Below are positions 1-7,215 of a DNA stretch of 17,609 nt, piece by piece; the first letter of the stretch is position 1, and each line of letters starts with the position of its first letter. Under the pieces are notes generated by a model that saw only the letters and a program-made list of their open reading frames with translations, did no database searches and was not told where the DNA came from. This DNA is from Alphaproteobacteria bacterium UBA828. Lineage in GTDB: Bacteria > Pseudomonadota > Alphaproteobacteria > UBA828. Made by a program: the position numbers and the translations under genes. The stretch lies in the NCBI GenBank assembly GCA_002296185.1, contig DBHM01000020.1, positions 1,736 through 19,344 of the forward strand, in the 5' to 3' direction.

Positions 1-141
1 AGTATCACCAATATACATGCCAGGACGTTTACGAACGGCATCGAGCCCTCGTAAAACTTTAATCGACTCAGCCCCATAGCCTTCTCCAGTTTTTATTGCT
101 TCTTCCTCTTCTGAGGTTGATTCAGAATCGACTTCTGACAC
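1..141 (-). CDS. gyrB: DNA gyrase subunit B, N-terminal fragment
   Basis: This is the first 47 codons of the ATPase subunit of DNA gyrase, which introduces negative supercoils ahead of replication forks; the rest lies beyond the left edge. Reading the minus strand from a GTG at 141 gives an acidic leader with a run of four Glu, then ESIKVLRGLDAVRKRPGMY and IGDT. That is the highly conserved GyrB start and the beginning of its GHKL ATP-binding domain. The GTG start is supported by a good Shine-Dalgarno sequence (AAGGAG, 7 nt upstream) inside the last codons of recF; the two genes are 4 bp apart. The conserved block sits about 17 residues further from the start than in E. coli GyrB. The same block occurs in ParE, but the position beside recF favours GyrB. 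Confidence 0.95.
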   Translation of the reverse strand, partial: MSEVDSESTSEEEEAIKTGEGYGAESIKVLRGLDAVRKRPGMYIGDT

Positions 142-145
142 CTGC

Positions 146-1336
146 CTACTCCTTCATTAAAATTGAGTTGTTAACATGTAGAGTCTGCGATTTTGCAAAC
201 AAGGGTGAAAATAAATTTACATCAGTTCCAGTCATCCATGCTTGAGCACCTATTGATAGAATCGCTGAAAAAAGTGCTTCACGACGCCCAGAATCAAGAT
301 GAGCTATAACTTCATCTAAAAGCATAATAGGGGGCATTCCCCTAAGTCTAGAGAGCAATCTGGCATGAGCTAACAAAACGGCAATCAAAATTGCTTTTTG
401 TTCGCCCGTTGAAGCCTGTGAAGCTTCTAGTTCACCCTGAGATAATGCTGCCTTGAAATCACTCCTGTGCGGACCCTCCGAGGTTCCAGTCTCAGTATCC
501 CTGACTCTCATATTAGCTAAAAGCTCTATATAACGCTCCTCAACTGCTAGAGCCGGTTGAGAACTTAGCCAATTTTCAATTAAACCCTCCATACCCAGCA
601 CAGGCTTTGGGAAGGGGCCATCTTCACTCATTATATCCTCTTGGATTCGAGATAGTAAATCTAAGCGGGCAGCTGATATTGCTATAGCATTTTCAGACAT
701 ACCCCTCTCAATTGCGTCAAGCCAACCAATATCCGAAGTATTTTCACGAAGTAAGCGGGCTCTATCACGGCGAGACTTATCATAAGCCGCAATACGAGAA
801 GCGTGAGAAGGGTTAAAAGAAAGTACTAAATTATCAACAAAGCGTCTTCTACCTGATGGAGACTCAATAAACAATCTATCTTGAGCAGGTGTCATCCAAA
901 CTACAGCAATATGCTCCAAAATGGCTGATTGACTGGAAACATTAGTTCCATTAATCCGATAGTCCCTTTTTTCTCTAACATCTAACTGCTCATTACCATC
1001 TTCCCAACTAACACCTAGTGAGACGGGCCCTTGAATGCTTTCTATATTTGCAGCTACAAACCAATGCTTTGCCCCATCTTCTAACCCAGACCTTGCCATA
1101 TCTTTTAACTTAGCCCCACGCAACCCTCGGCTATTCGACAGGCATGATATAGATTCCAGTATATTAGTTTTCCCAGCACCATTAGGGCCGACAATAATTA
1201 CTGGCCTAGGATCAATATCTAATCTTAAGCTTTGATAATTACGAAAATCTTTAAGTGAAAGACGAGTTATGGCTAACCGCTCCACATCGGGGCATTCTGT
1301 ATTTTTCAAAAGAGCGCCTGTTATTGCCAATGCCAA
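146..1336 (-). CDS. recF: DNA replication/repair protein RecF
   Basis: SMC-like ATPase that works with RecO and RecR to load RecA at single-strand gaps and stalled forks. Visible motifs are Walker A GPNGAGKT at residues 50-57, the ABC signature-like ASTGEQKA at 308-315, Walker B IMLLDE at 337-342 and a D-loop AHLD at 345-348. The family start LSLKDFRNY is at residues 26-34. Length (396 aa) is slightly above the usual 360-380. No ATG exists in this frame before residue 80, so the start must be non-ATG. The longest option is a TTG directly after the dnaN stop. A GTG at 1285 (codon 18) would give a more typical 379-residue protein; neither has a convincing Shine-Dalgarno sequence. The gene abuts dnaN and is followed 4 bp later by gyrB, so the three probably form an operon. 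Confidence 0.95.
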   Translation of the reverse strand: MALAITGALLKNTECPDVERLAITRLSLKDFRNYQSLRLDIDPRPVIIVGPNGAGKTNILESISCLSNSRGLRGAKLKDMARSGLEDGAKHWFVAANIESIQGPVSLGVSWEDGNEQLDVREKRDYRINGTNVSSQSAILEHIAVVWMTPAQDRLFIESPSGRRRFVDNLVLSFNPSHASRIAAYDKSRRDRARLLRENTSDIGWLDAIERGMSENAIAISAARLDLLSRIQEDIMSEDGPFPKPVLGMEGLIENWLSSQPALAVEERYIELLANMRVRDTETGTSEGPHRSDFKAALSQGELEASQASTGEQKAILIAVLLAHARLLSRLRGMPPIMLLDEVIAHLDSGRREALFSAILSIGAQAWMTGTDVNLFSPLFAKSQTLHVNNSILMKE

Positions 1337-2455
1337 CTAAACTCGCATTGGCATGATAACGAAAACTGAATCAGAGTCTTCAGGATCACGCACCAAAGTT
1401 GGTGAAGCAGAGTCTGATAGCACAAACTCTATGGAGTCTCCTTCAACCTGATCAGCCATATCAAGCACATACCTAGCATTGAAACCTATATCAAAACCAT
1501 CACCAGAAAAGGTGGCATCCACCTCTTCCTCCGCTGACCCAGAGTCCGGGCTAACAGCTGAGACTAAAACCTTACCCTCTTTCAAACTGAGTTTAACGGC
1601 TCTAGATTTCTCCGTAGACACTGTTGAAACTAGATCTACAGCCTTCATGAAAGACCGTCTATCAACACTGAGGGGCCTATCATTTCCGGATGGTATAACA
1701 CGAGCATAGTCCGGAAATGAGCCATCAATTAGCTTAGATGTAAGAGTTACATTTCCAACTGCAAAACGCACTTTTGTCTCTGACAAGGCTATAGAAATGT
1801 CTGCCTCATTTTCCTCAATAAGCTTTAAGACCTCACCAACAACTTTACGAGGAATAATAACACCAGGCATATCCTTACTACCATCAGGCATAGATACATC
1901 AACAGAAGCAAGGCGGTGACCATCTGTTGCAACTGCGCGCAAACATGGAGTGCCTTCACTGGATACATGCAAATAAATACCATTCAAATAATAACGTGTT
2001 TCCTCTTGAGATATAGCAAAACGAGTCTTTAAAAGCAGCCTTCGAAGATCAGACGCGGCAATAGTAAAATTAAAAGGTAAGTCCCCATCAGCCATTATAG
2101 GAAAATCTTCTACTGGAAGGCATGATACTGTCATTGCAAATCGACCGGATTCCAGCATCAACTTTTCATTACCACTCTTTGCGGTTATCTGTACCTCAGC
2201 ACCATCTTGTAACTTTCTTGCAATGTCATATAGCATATGAGCAGGAACGGTAACCGAACCTTCCTTACCTACACTAGCATCAGCAGACTCCACAATTGCT
2301 ATATCCATATCAGTTGCAGTAAATCGGACGTTGCTTTTAGAATCAGCATCAATCCTTACATTCGAAAGAATGGGTATAGTGTTGCGCCTCTCAACTACAC
2401 TCTGAACATGGCTCAGAGAGCGTAGTAATACAGAACGTTCTATAGTCAGTTTCAT
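1337..2455 (-). CDS. dnaN: DNA polymerase III beta subunit (sliding clamp)
   Basis: The beta clamp is a ring-shaped dimer that tethers DNA polymerase III to DNA and serves as a docking platform for repair and initiation-control proteins. The 372-residue product has the usual length. It begins MKLTIERSVLLRSLSHVQ and keeps the clamp landmarks RNTIPILSN (residues 24-32), YYLNGIYL (156-163), RAVATDGHRLA (173-183) and the C-terminal MPMRV that lines the peptide-binding pocket. It starts at ATG with only a weak Shine-Dalgarno sequence. It lies 3' of dnaA across a 179-bp gap and its stop codon directly abuts recF. No internal frameshift is apparent. Confidence 0.98.
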   Translation of the reverse strand: MKLTIERSVLLRSLSHVQSVVERRNTIPILSNVRIDADSKSNVRFTATDMDIAIVESADASVGKEGSVTVPAHMLYDIARKLQDGAEVQITAKSGNEKLMLESGRFAMTVSCLPVEDFPIMADGDLPFNFTIAASDLRRLLLKTRFAISQEETRYYLNGIYLHVSSEGTPCLRAVATDGHRLASVDVSMPDGSKDMPGVIIPRKVVGEVLKLIEENEADISIALSETKVRFAVGNVTLTSKLIDGSFPDYARVIPSGNDRPLSVDRRSFMKAVDLVSTVSTEKSRAVKLSLKEGKVLVSAVSPDSGSAEEEVDATFSGDGFDIGFNARYVLDMADQVEGDSIEFVLSDSASPTLVRDPEDSDSVFVIMPMRV

Positions 2456-2634
2456 GCCTATTTAATCCGCATCATAAGTGATACCAATATTTTTTTACAT
2501 TTGACCAAACTAATAATTATGGAAATCCGCCTGATCACGACTCGTCTTACCAGTAAGTATACCAAATTACTTGAATTTGGGCACATTTTTAGTGAAATTA
2601 TAGTAGACCGCTAACTATTGCAGATTTTACTAAC
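2456..2634 (-). promoter_or_regulatory. dnaA-dnaN intergenic region with candidate dnaN promoter
   Basis: This AT-rich gap separates dnaA from dnaN. On the minus strand a perfect TATAAT hexamer lies at 2602-2597 and a TATACT just downstream at 2561-2556; neither has a convincing -35 hexamer. A 7-bp inverted repeat, CCAAATT / AATTTGG with a 5-nt loop, occupies 2562-2580. No U-tract follows it, so it is not a clear terminator. I found no consensus DnaA box here. A separate promoter for dnaN-recF-gyrB is plausible but rests only on the -10-like hexamers. Confidence 0.3.
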
Positions 2635-4035
2635 CTAAAGCTCGAGATTACGCTTAAGTAGTTCTAAATCCTCAGCAATTCCAGGATCAGACTCACTGAG
2701 TTGTTCAATTTTTCGAACTGCATGCATCACTGTGGTATGGTCCCTGCCCCCAAATTTTCTACCTATCTCAGGTAAAGATCTCTGGGTCAACTGCTTAGAC
2801 AAAAACATAGCCACTTGACGTGGTCGAGCAACAGCACGAGCTCTTCGCTCAGATGACATCTCAGAAAGTTTTATATTGTAGTGTTCAGCGACACGTTTTT
2901 GTATTTCTTCGATAGTTACACGACGATCATTTGCTCGGAGGACATCTCTAAGAACCTCTTGAGTCATATCCAGTGAAACTGCTCGGCCTATCAGAGTAGC
3001 ATGAGCAGAAACACGATTTAGTGCCATTTCTAACTCTCTTACATTGGAAGTGATTTTGTATGCAAGAAACTCCAGGACCTCAAGAGGTATACCGCTAGCC
3101 CCCATTGCCTCCGCCTTAGTCTGCAGTATCCCCAGTCTTAACTCGTAGGTAGTAGCATGTATATCTGCTACAAGGCCCCAACCAAGTCTGGATCTAAGAC
3201 GCTCTTCAATTGCATCTAAATCTGAAGGGGAACGATCACCTGATATTACTACCTGTCTATCATGGTCAACTAATGCATTGAAAGTGTGAAAAAACTCTTC
3301 TTGAGTACTCTCTTTCCCACAAATAAATTGCACATCGTCTATCAACAATACATCTGCAGATCTAAATTGCTCCTTAAAAGCCATTGTATCTTTAAAGCGT
3401 AATGCCCTGATGAATTGATACATAAATTTCTCAGCTGATAAATATAAAACTCGACGAGAAGGATCACGCTCGCGAATATGCCATGCTATTGCATGCATCA
3501 AATGGGTTTTACCCAAACCAACACCACCATATAGGTATAGAGGATTAAAAGGCACCTTATCTGATTCAGCCACCCTTCTTGCTGCAGCATGAGCAAATTC
3601 ATTTGGTTTACCAATTACAAAATCGTTGAATTTAAACTTTGGACTCAGTGGGGACCCAAGGGCATCATCGTCGGAATCAACTAAATGCAATGATAGCCTT
3701 TCTGTAGTCTGTTCAGATTTATTTTCCTTCTCCCTATTGTCTGGGGTGTCAGCGGTTAGGGGTCTACGAACCTCCATCTCCAGCTCTTCAACTGATGGGT
3801 CTTCTTCTTTCCAAAATGATATTATCAATTCTCCGTAACGTGACTTTACCCAGTCACGAAGAAACCTAGTCGGAGCAATCAGTATCAACCTTTCCCCTCG
3901 CAAGTCTCCGAACTGGACTGGCCTTAGCCAGCTCTGAAAAGCAGCCGCTCCTAACTCTTGCTCTAATTTATGGCGAACCCTTGCCCATCTTTGCTCCATT
4001 GATTGAGATTCAGACACTCTACCATCCCCGCTCAT
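2635..4035 (-). CDS. dnaA: Chromosomal replication initiator protein DnaA
   Basis: AAA+ ATPase that binds DnaA boxes at oriC, unwinds the origin and loads the DnaB helicase; it also regulates transcription. Counting from the most upstream ATG (4068), domain I includes AFQSWLRPVQF (43-53). An acidic linker covers about 90-140. Walker A GGVGLGKT is at 181-188, Walker B LLIDD at 241-245, a sensor-1 region VISGDRS at 274-280, the arginine-finger region RLRSRLGWGL at 290-299, and the DNA-binding signature GGRDHTTVMHA at 440-450. Start choice is uncertain. ATG at 4035 overlaps the rhodanese stop as ATGA, the usual coupled arrangement, and gives 466 aa. ATGs at 4068, 4047 (AGG 6 nt upstream) and 3999 are alternatives. 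All keep every domain. Confidence 0.97.
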   Translation of the reverse strand: MSGDGRVSESQSMEQRWARVRHKLEQELGAAAFQSWLRPVQFGDLRGERLILIAPTRFLRDWVKSRYGELIISFWKEEDPSVEELEMEVRRPLTADTPDNREKENKSEQTTERLSLHLVDSDDDALGSPLSPKFKFNDFVIGKPNEFAHAAARRVAESDKVPFNPLYLYGGVGLGKTHLMHAIAWHIRERDPSRRVLYLSAEKFMYQFIRALRFKDTMAFKEQFRSADVLLIDDVQFICGKESTQEEFFHTFNALVDHDRQVVISGDRSPSDLDAIEERLRSRLGWGLVADIHATTYELRLGILQTKAEAMGASGIPLEVLEFLAYKITSNVRELEMALNRVSAHATLIGRAVSLDMTQEVLRDVLRANDRRVTIEEIQKRVAEHYNIKLSEMSSERRARAVARPRQVAMFLSKQLTQRSLPEIGRKFGGRDHTTVMHAVRKIEQLSESDPGIAEDLELLKRNLEL

Positions 4036-4499
4036 GACTGAACCCATGGAAGACCTGCTGCCTTCCATCCTTCTAAAACACCTCTGTGACCGTCTTGATT
4101 CTGCCGTCCTTCAAAACCGTCACACACGTTAAAAACATTACTATATCCATGGGCAGCACACATCTGAGCGGCATCTCTTGACCTAGCTCCGCTTCGGCAA
4201 ATAAACATAAGCGCAGAATCTTTATTACACCCAGATTCAGTGATTTGCTCTAGAAAAGAATTGTTAAGTGACATATCAGGGAACAGTTGCCAAGAAACCT
4301 TTACTAAATCTTTTCCTAAAGCTGATAAATCTGGAAAACCAACAAAAACCCACTCAGCATCAGATCGAACATCTACTAAAATTGAATTTTGCTCATCCTC
4401 AAGCACCTGCCATGCCTCTGAAGAGTTTATCTCTCCAGCAAAGGTGGCTCCTGGTTCCATTCGGTCACTTGCAATAGTCCGGAGTGTACTGAGACTCAT
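4032..4499 (-). CDS. Rhodanese-like sulfurtransferase
   Basis: A single-domain rhodanese of 155 aa. The family transfers sulfane sulfur through a catalytic cysteine persulfide. The signature ILVDVRSDAEW lies at residues 40-50 and the active-site loop CRSGARS at 101-107, with C101 as the expected nucleophile. Two further cysteines are at 114 and 126. No signal peptide is seen, so it is probably cytoplasmic. The ATG start has GGGAG 6-7 nt upstream. The stop overlaps the likely dnaA start as ATGA, so this gene leads the dnaA transcript. Its physiological sulfur acceptor cannot be read from sequence. Confidence 0.9.
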   Translation of the reverse strand: MSLSTLRTIASDRMEPGATFAGEINSSEAWQVLEDEQNSILVDVRSDAEWVFVGFPDLSALGKDLVKVSWQLFPDMSLNNSFLEQITESGCNKDSALMFICRSGARSRDAAQMCAAHGYSNVFNVCDGFEGRQNQDGHRGVLEGWKAAGLPWVQS

Positions 4500-4521
4500 T
4501 ATTATCTCCCAAAGATTCTTT

Positions 4522-4553
4522 GTTATAGTCTCTGCTTATGCACAACAACTCAA
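4522..4553 (-). promoter_or_regulatory. Candidate promoter of rhodanese-dnaA with embedded DnaA box
   Basis: On the minus strand a -10-like TATAAC lies at 4527-4522. TTG-containing -35 candidates lie upstream (TTGTTG with 15-nt spacing; TTGAGT with 20-nt spacing). Between them sits TGTGCATAA at 4544-4536, whose complement TTATGCACA matches the DnaA box consensus TTATNCACA. DnaA repression of its own promoter is established in other bacteria, and a box between -35 and -10 would suit that. The -10 spacing to the rhodanese ATG (22 bp) is reasonable. The box match is exact; the promoter hexamers are weak. Confidence 0.4.
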
Positions 4554-5036
4554 CTGGAGTCTTAAAAATAACACTTATAAATTTTGGCAAAGCTAGGCCA
4601 TTCTTATGTGGACTTTAGATTTACCTTGCTACCCTGAAAGTTTGACTCACTGACGCAAAAGAAATTGCGTAATGCAGACCGAAAAGGACAAGCATGCATA
4701 GACTAATAGGGCAAGGCCAGACAAGCAACAGGTCCGAAATAGGAACTCTCAGATTATTTTTATTTTTGACTTCAGGTCAACTTGAAAGAGACCCCCTAAC
4801 TATTTGGAGTCATGAGGATACACTGCCTCTAGTGTCGAATAGTAGAGATAAAAAAACTGAAAAAAAAATTTTCTCCATTTAAGAAATAGCTGGAAAAAAC
4901 TATTTTAATTTTAGGATCATAAACACATATTTACATTTATTAATTGTGCTTAAAATGGTTAATATCTTTTAAAATATTACATAGTGTGCCACAGATAATA
5001 ATCATATCTATATATCGTGGGCAAACTAAAACTTGT

Positions 5037-5074
5037 AATTTTTATTAACAATAAATTTATTATTAATAAAAATT
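5037..5074. repeat. 38-bp near-perfect AT palindrome
   Basis: The outer arms AATTTTTATTAA (5037-5048) and TTAATAAAAATT (5063-5074) are exact reverse complements. The centre AATAAATTTATT (5050-5061) is itself a perfect palindrome on the same axis. The only mismatch is the pair at 5049/5062, so 18 of 19 pairs match. All bases but one are A or T. It lies about 55 bp past the rpsT stop. It lacks the GC stem of an intrinsic terminator. A DNA-unwinding element, a nucleoid-protein site, or an rpsT 3'-end structure are possible readings. Confidence 0.85.
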
Positions 5075-5078
5075 TTTA

Positions 5079-5098
5079 TTTGAATTTAATCATTCAAA
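5079..5098. repeat. Second AT-rich hairpin beside the palindrome
   Basis: TTTGAAT (5079-5085) and ATTCAAA (5092-5098) are exact inverted arms around a 6-nt loop. The element sits 4 bp from the 38-bp palindrome, between it and rpsT. On the minus (rpsT) strand the stem is followed by an A-rich run rather than U residues, so it is a poor intrinsic terminator. Confidence 0.6.
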
Positions 5099-5129
5099 AA
5101 TACTTGGAGAGAACACTGCTCATTGGTTA

Positions 5130-5393
5130 CTAGCTGAGGGTTTTTATATGCTTACTCATTCTTGAAAGCTGCCTAGCAACCGTATTCCGATGTAAAACGC
5201 GCTTTCTAGCTCCCTTATGTAACTCCGGCTGAACAGCCTTAAGAGCATCTAAAGCCCCCTGCTTGTCACCAGCAGAGATAGCCTCCTCAACCCTACGGAC
5301 ATATGTTCTGATTTTACTCAAGCGTGTACGATTCGTAGCTGTTCGCTTGACATCTTGCCGTATTCGCTTTTTTGCCTGACGAGTATGCGCCAT
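5130..5393 (-). CDS. rpsT: 30S ribosomal protein S20
   Basis: Small basic protein that binds the 5' domain of 16S rRNA during 30S assembly. The 87-residue product starts MAHTRQAKKRIRQDVKR and is rich in Arg and Lys, as is typical of S20; family features include NRTRLSKIRTYVRRVEEAI and a C-terminal HRNTVARQLSRM. I chose the ATG at 5393 because S20 proteins start MA(N/H)...; an in-frame GTG three codons upstream (5402) is possible but adds MEY. A GGA 4 nt before the ATG may serve as ribosome binding site. It is downstream of the enoyl-CoA hydratase gene on the same strand, with a gap of about 100 bp that can hold its own promoter. Confidence 0.96.
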   Translation of the reverse strand: MAHTRQAKKRIRQDVKRTATNRTRLSKIRTYVRRVEEAISAGDKQGALDALKAVQPELHKGARKRVLHRNTVARQLSRMSKHIKTLS

Positions 5394-5492
5394 ATATTCC
5401 ACTACCTATAGAAAATTAACGATCCGAGGTTATATATCTCAGATTCCTCAGCGTCAACAAATCTAATATTTTTCTTTTTATTTTGCCAAAAG

Positions 5493-6266
5493 TTACCTAT
5501 TTTTAAATTTTGGCTTACGCTTCTCTGAAAATGCCAGCATCCCCTCTTTTTGATCTTCTGTAGCAAATAATGGGTAAAAAGCTGTTTTTTCGAACAAAAT
5601 TCCTTCTGCTAATGTTGTTTCAAAGGATCTATTAACAGATACTTTTGCAGCTAGAGCTGCCACACGAGGCATACCAGCAATTTTTTTTGCAACATCTAGG
5701 GCCTCACTAAAAAGGTCTGATGATGGAAATATGCGTGATACTAATCCATTTTTCTCCGCTTCCTCTGCGTCCATCATTCTCCCAGTGAGGATCATATCCA
5801 TTGCCTTGCTCTTACCAACTGCTTTAGTTAAACGTTGGGTTCCACCTGCGCCAGGAATAACACCAATAGTTATTTCAGGCTGACCAAACTTTGCAGTTTC
5901 AGAGGCTAGTAAAATATCGCACATCATTGCTAACTCACACCCGCCTCCTAGAGCATATCCAGACACTGCAGCTACAGTAGGTTTAGAGCATCTTGCAAGT
6001 GCATCCCAATCACCAAGAACATCACCCAAACTGGCTTCAACGTAATCCCTCTGCTGCATCTCCTTAATGTCCGCACCTGCAGCAAAAGCTTTTTCACTTC
6101 CCTTAACCAACAAAGCACCAATATCACTATTGTTTTCAAAATCATTTATTGCTTCATTTAATTCGGCAATAAGTGATGAACTAAGGGCGTTTAAAACATC
6201 TGGTCTATGCAAAGTAATAACGCCAACATTTTCATCTATTTCAACTTTAATATTTTTAAAAGCCAT
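5493..6266 (-). CDS. Enoyl-CoA hydratase (crotonase family)
   Basis: Predicted to add water across trans-2-enoyl-CoA in fatty-acid or amino-acid beta-oxidation. At 257 aa it is the usual length of a stand-alone hydratase. The oxyanion-hole segments are AFAAGADIKEM (60-70) and GYALGGGCELAMMCD (103-117). Both catalytic glutamates of true hydratases are present, E111 in GGCELA and E131 in GQPEITIGVIPGAGGTQRL, 20 residues apart as in the characterised rat enzyme. Substrate chain length cannot be inferred. GGGGA lies about 8 nt before the ATG. It sits between mutM and rpsT on the same strand, an arrangement seen in other alphaproteobacteria. Confidence 0.93.
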   Translation of the reverse strand: MAFKNIKVEIDENVGVITLHRPDVLNALSSSLIAELNEAINDFENNSDIGALLVKGSEKAFAAGADIKEMQQRDYVEASLGDVLGDWDALARCSKPTVAAVSGYALGGGCELAMMCDILLASETAKFGQPEITIGVIPGAGGTQRLTKAVGKSKAMDMILTGRMMDAEEAEKNGLVSRIFPSSDLFSEALDVAKKIAGMPRVAALAAKVSVNRSFETTLAEGILFEKTAFYPLFATEDQKEGMLAFSEKRKPKFKNR

Positions 6267-6390
6267 ATCTTCATCCCCAAACGTGAATCTTATAAAGAAT
6301 TGTATACTTTCTTCTTCAAACTAAAATACTTTAGTTGTATTCCATTTAATATTTGTATTTTTAAATAATATACTTTTATTACTTGGCCAA
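6267..6390. other. AT-rich gap between mutM and the enoyl-CoA hydratase gene
   Basis: A 124-bp spacer containing a 7-bp inverted repeat, AACTAAA / TTTAGTT with a 4-nt loop, at 6319-6336. No U-tract follows on either strand, so it is not a convincing terminator. No clear promoter hexamers were recognised. Confidence 0.4.
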
Positions 6391-7215
6391 TTAGCGCTGA
6401 TCCCAAGAACAATAAAATGTTGAACGTCCATTCTGAATAATACGTATTATTTTCCTACCGCAACGATGGCATAATTTACCTTCTCTTCCATAAACAGCAA
6501 AATTATGTTGAAAATATCCTAACTCACCCGAAGTATTTGCATAATCTCTAAGCGATGAACCACCAGCATCTATAGCACGCTCTAAAACAGATACTATTGC
6601 CTCTGAGAGCATTTCTGCCCTCTTTCCTTTTACATTTTTTGCAAGTCTCTTAGGACTTATACCAGCATAAAATAATGCCTCGCATGCGTAAATATTTCCA
6701 ATTCCAGCTAGAATCCTTTGATCTAATAAGGCGGCCTTAATATTGATTTGTCGATCCTGAAGTAAAAATTCTAAATTATTTCCTTTAAAATCCTCAGATA
6801 ACGGCTCTGGACCCATCCGGGCAAGAGACGGATGGTTTTCTTCTGAGCTAGTATCTATGAGATCTATAACTCCAAATCGTCTTGGATCGGTATAAACTAG
6901 CCTGAAACCGTCTTCAAAATTTATTTGTAAATGATCATGCTGACTCACATTAGGATAATCTTTCTTATGGATTATCATACGCCCACTCATTCCTAAATGT
7001 ATCAATAAAGTCTGCAAATTATCGAGACGAAGAAGTAAATACTTGCCTCTACGAGCAAAATTAACGATATATCGTCCAACAAGTTGAACATTTAAGTTGA
7101 CAGGAATTGGCCTTCGAAGATCAAATTTAGATCTTTCGATGCTTATTATCTTGCGATTGGCTAGCTCTAAGGCTAACCCTCTACGAACTGTTTCAACTTC
7201 TGGCAATTCAGGCAT
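6391..7215 (-). CDS. mutM: Formamidopyrimidine-DNA glycosylase (Fpg/MutM)
   Basis: Base-excision repair enzyme that removes 8-oxoguanine and formamidopyrimidines and nicks the abasic site. The N-terminus MPELPEVETVRRGL gives the catalytic Pro2 and Glu3. K58 in ARRGKYLLL matches the conserved beta-hairpin lysine. GIGNIYACEALF (171-182) is the helix-two-turn-helix. The C-terminal zinc finger has C249, C252 and C269, and R264 in the finger loop. The fourth ligand position, normally Cys in FYCxxCQ, is Asp272 in the ending YCSWDQR. Length (274 aa) is normal. The gene diverges from ubiE across 49 bp. The call is secure; the altered finger is the oddity. Confidence 0.96.
   Translation of the reverse strand: MPELPEVETVRRGLALELANRKIISIERSKFDLRRPIPVNLNVQLVGRYIVNFARRGKYLLLRLDNLQTLLIHLGMSGRMIIHKKDYPNVSQHDHLQINFEDGFRLVYTDPRRFGVIDLIDTSSEENHPSLARMGPEPLSEDFKGNNLEFLLQDRQINIKAALLDQRILAGIGNIYACEALFYAGISPKRLAKNVKGKRAEMLSEAIVSVLERAIDAGGSSLRDYANTSGELGYFQHNFAVYGREGKLCHRCGRKIIRIIQNGRSTFYCSWDQR

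Larger units (their letters stand above)
4500..5129. other. Long intergenic region; candidate replication origin
   Basis: This is the only gene-free stretch over 300 bp. The left part (4500-4840) has moderate GC, one DnaA box (4536-4544) and several short inverted repeats: ACGCAA/TTGCGT at 4653-4670, TTGAC/GTCAA at 4766-4780, and nested arms between 4799 and 4843. The right part is extremely AT-rich: 44 G or C in the 240 bases of 4861-5100 by hand count. It contains a 38-bp palindrome and a second hairpin. A DnaA box upstream of dnaA plus an AT-rich unwinding-like element resembles oriC. Only one consensus box is present, however, and several alphaproteobacteria place oriC elsewhere. I see no tRNA, SRP RNA or tmRNA signature. 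A 62-codon ORF at 4694-4882 is discussed as a finding. Confidence 0.35.

Noticed and set aside
2562..2580. Terminator after dnaA
   Set aside because: The 7-bp hairpin is AT-rich and no U-tract follows on the minus strand.
4240..4596. 118-codon plus-strand ORF opposite the rhodanese gene
   Set aside because: The minus-strand frame has rhodanese motifs including CRSGARS; the plus-strand product has none.
4557..4811. Cluster of GANTC (CcrM-type methylation) sites
   Set aside because: Three sites in the 630-bp gap is about what chance predicts.
4500..4860. tRNA, SRP RNA, 6S RNA or tmRNA in the dnaA-rpsT gap
   Set aside because: Both strands were read for the T-loop GTTCRA, the SRP GGAAGG loop and acceptor-like ends; none fit. 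A GGTCCGAAAT stretch near 4731 is not in a foldable context.
4938..4970. CtrA-like TTAA pairs
   Set aside because: The TTAA motifs here are spaced by 6 and 5 nt rather than the 7 nt of the CtrA consensus, and TTAA is common in such AT-rich DNA.
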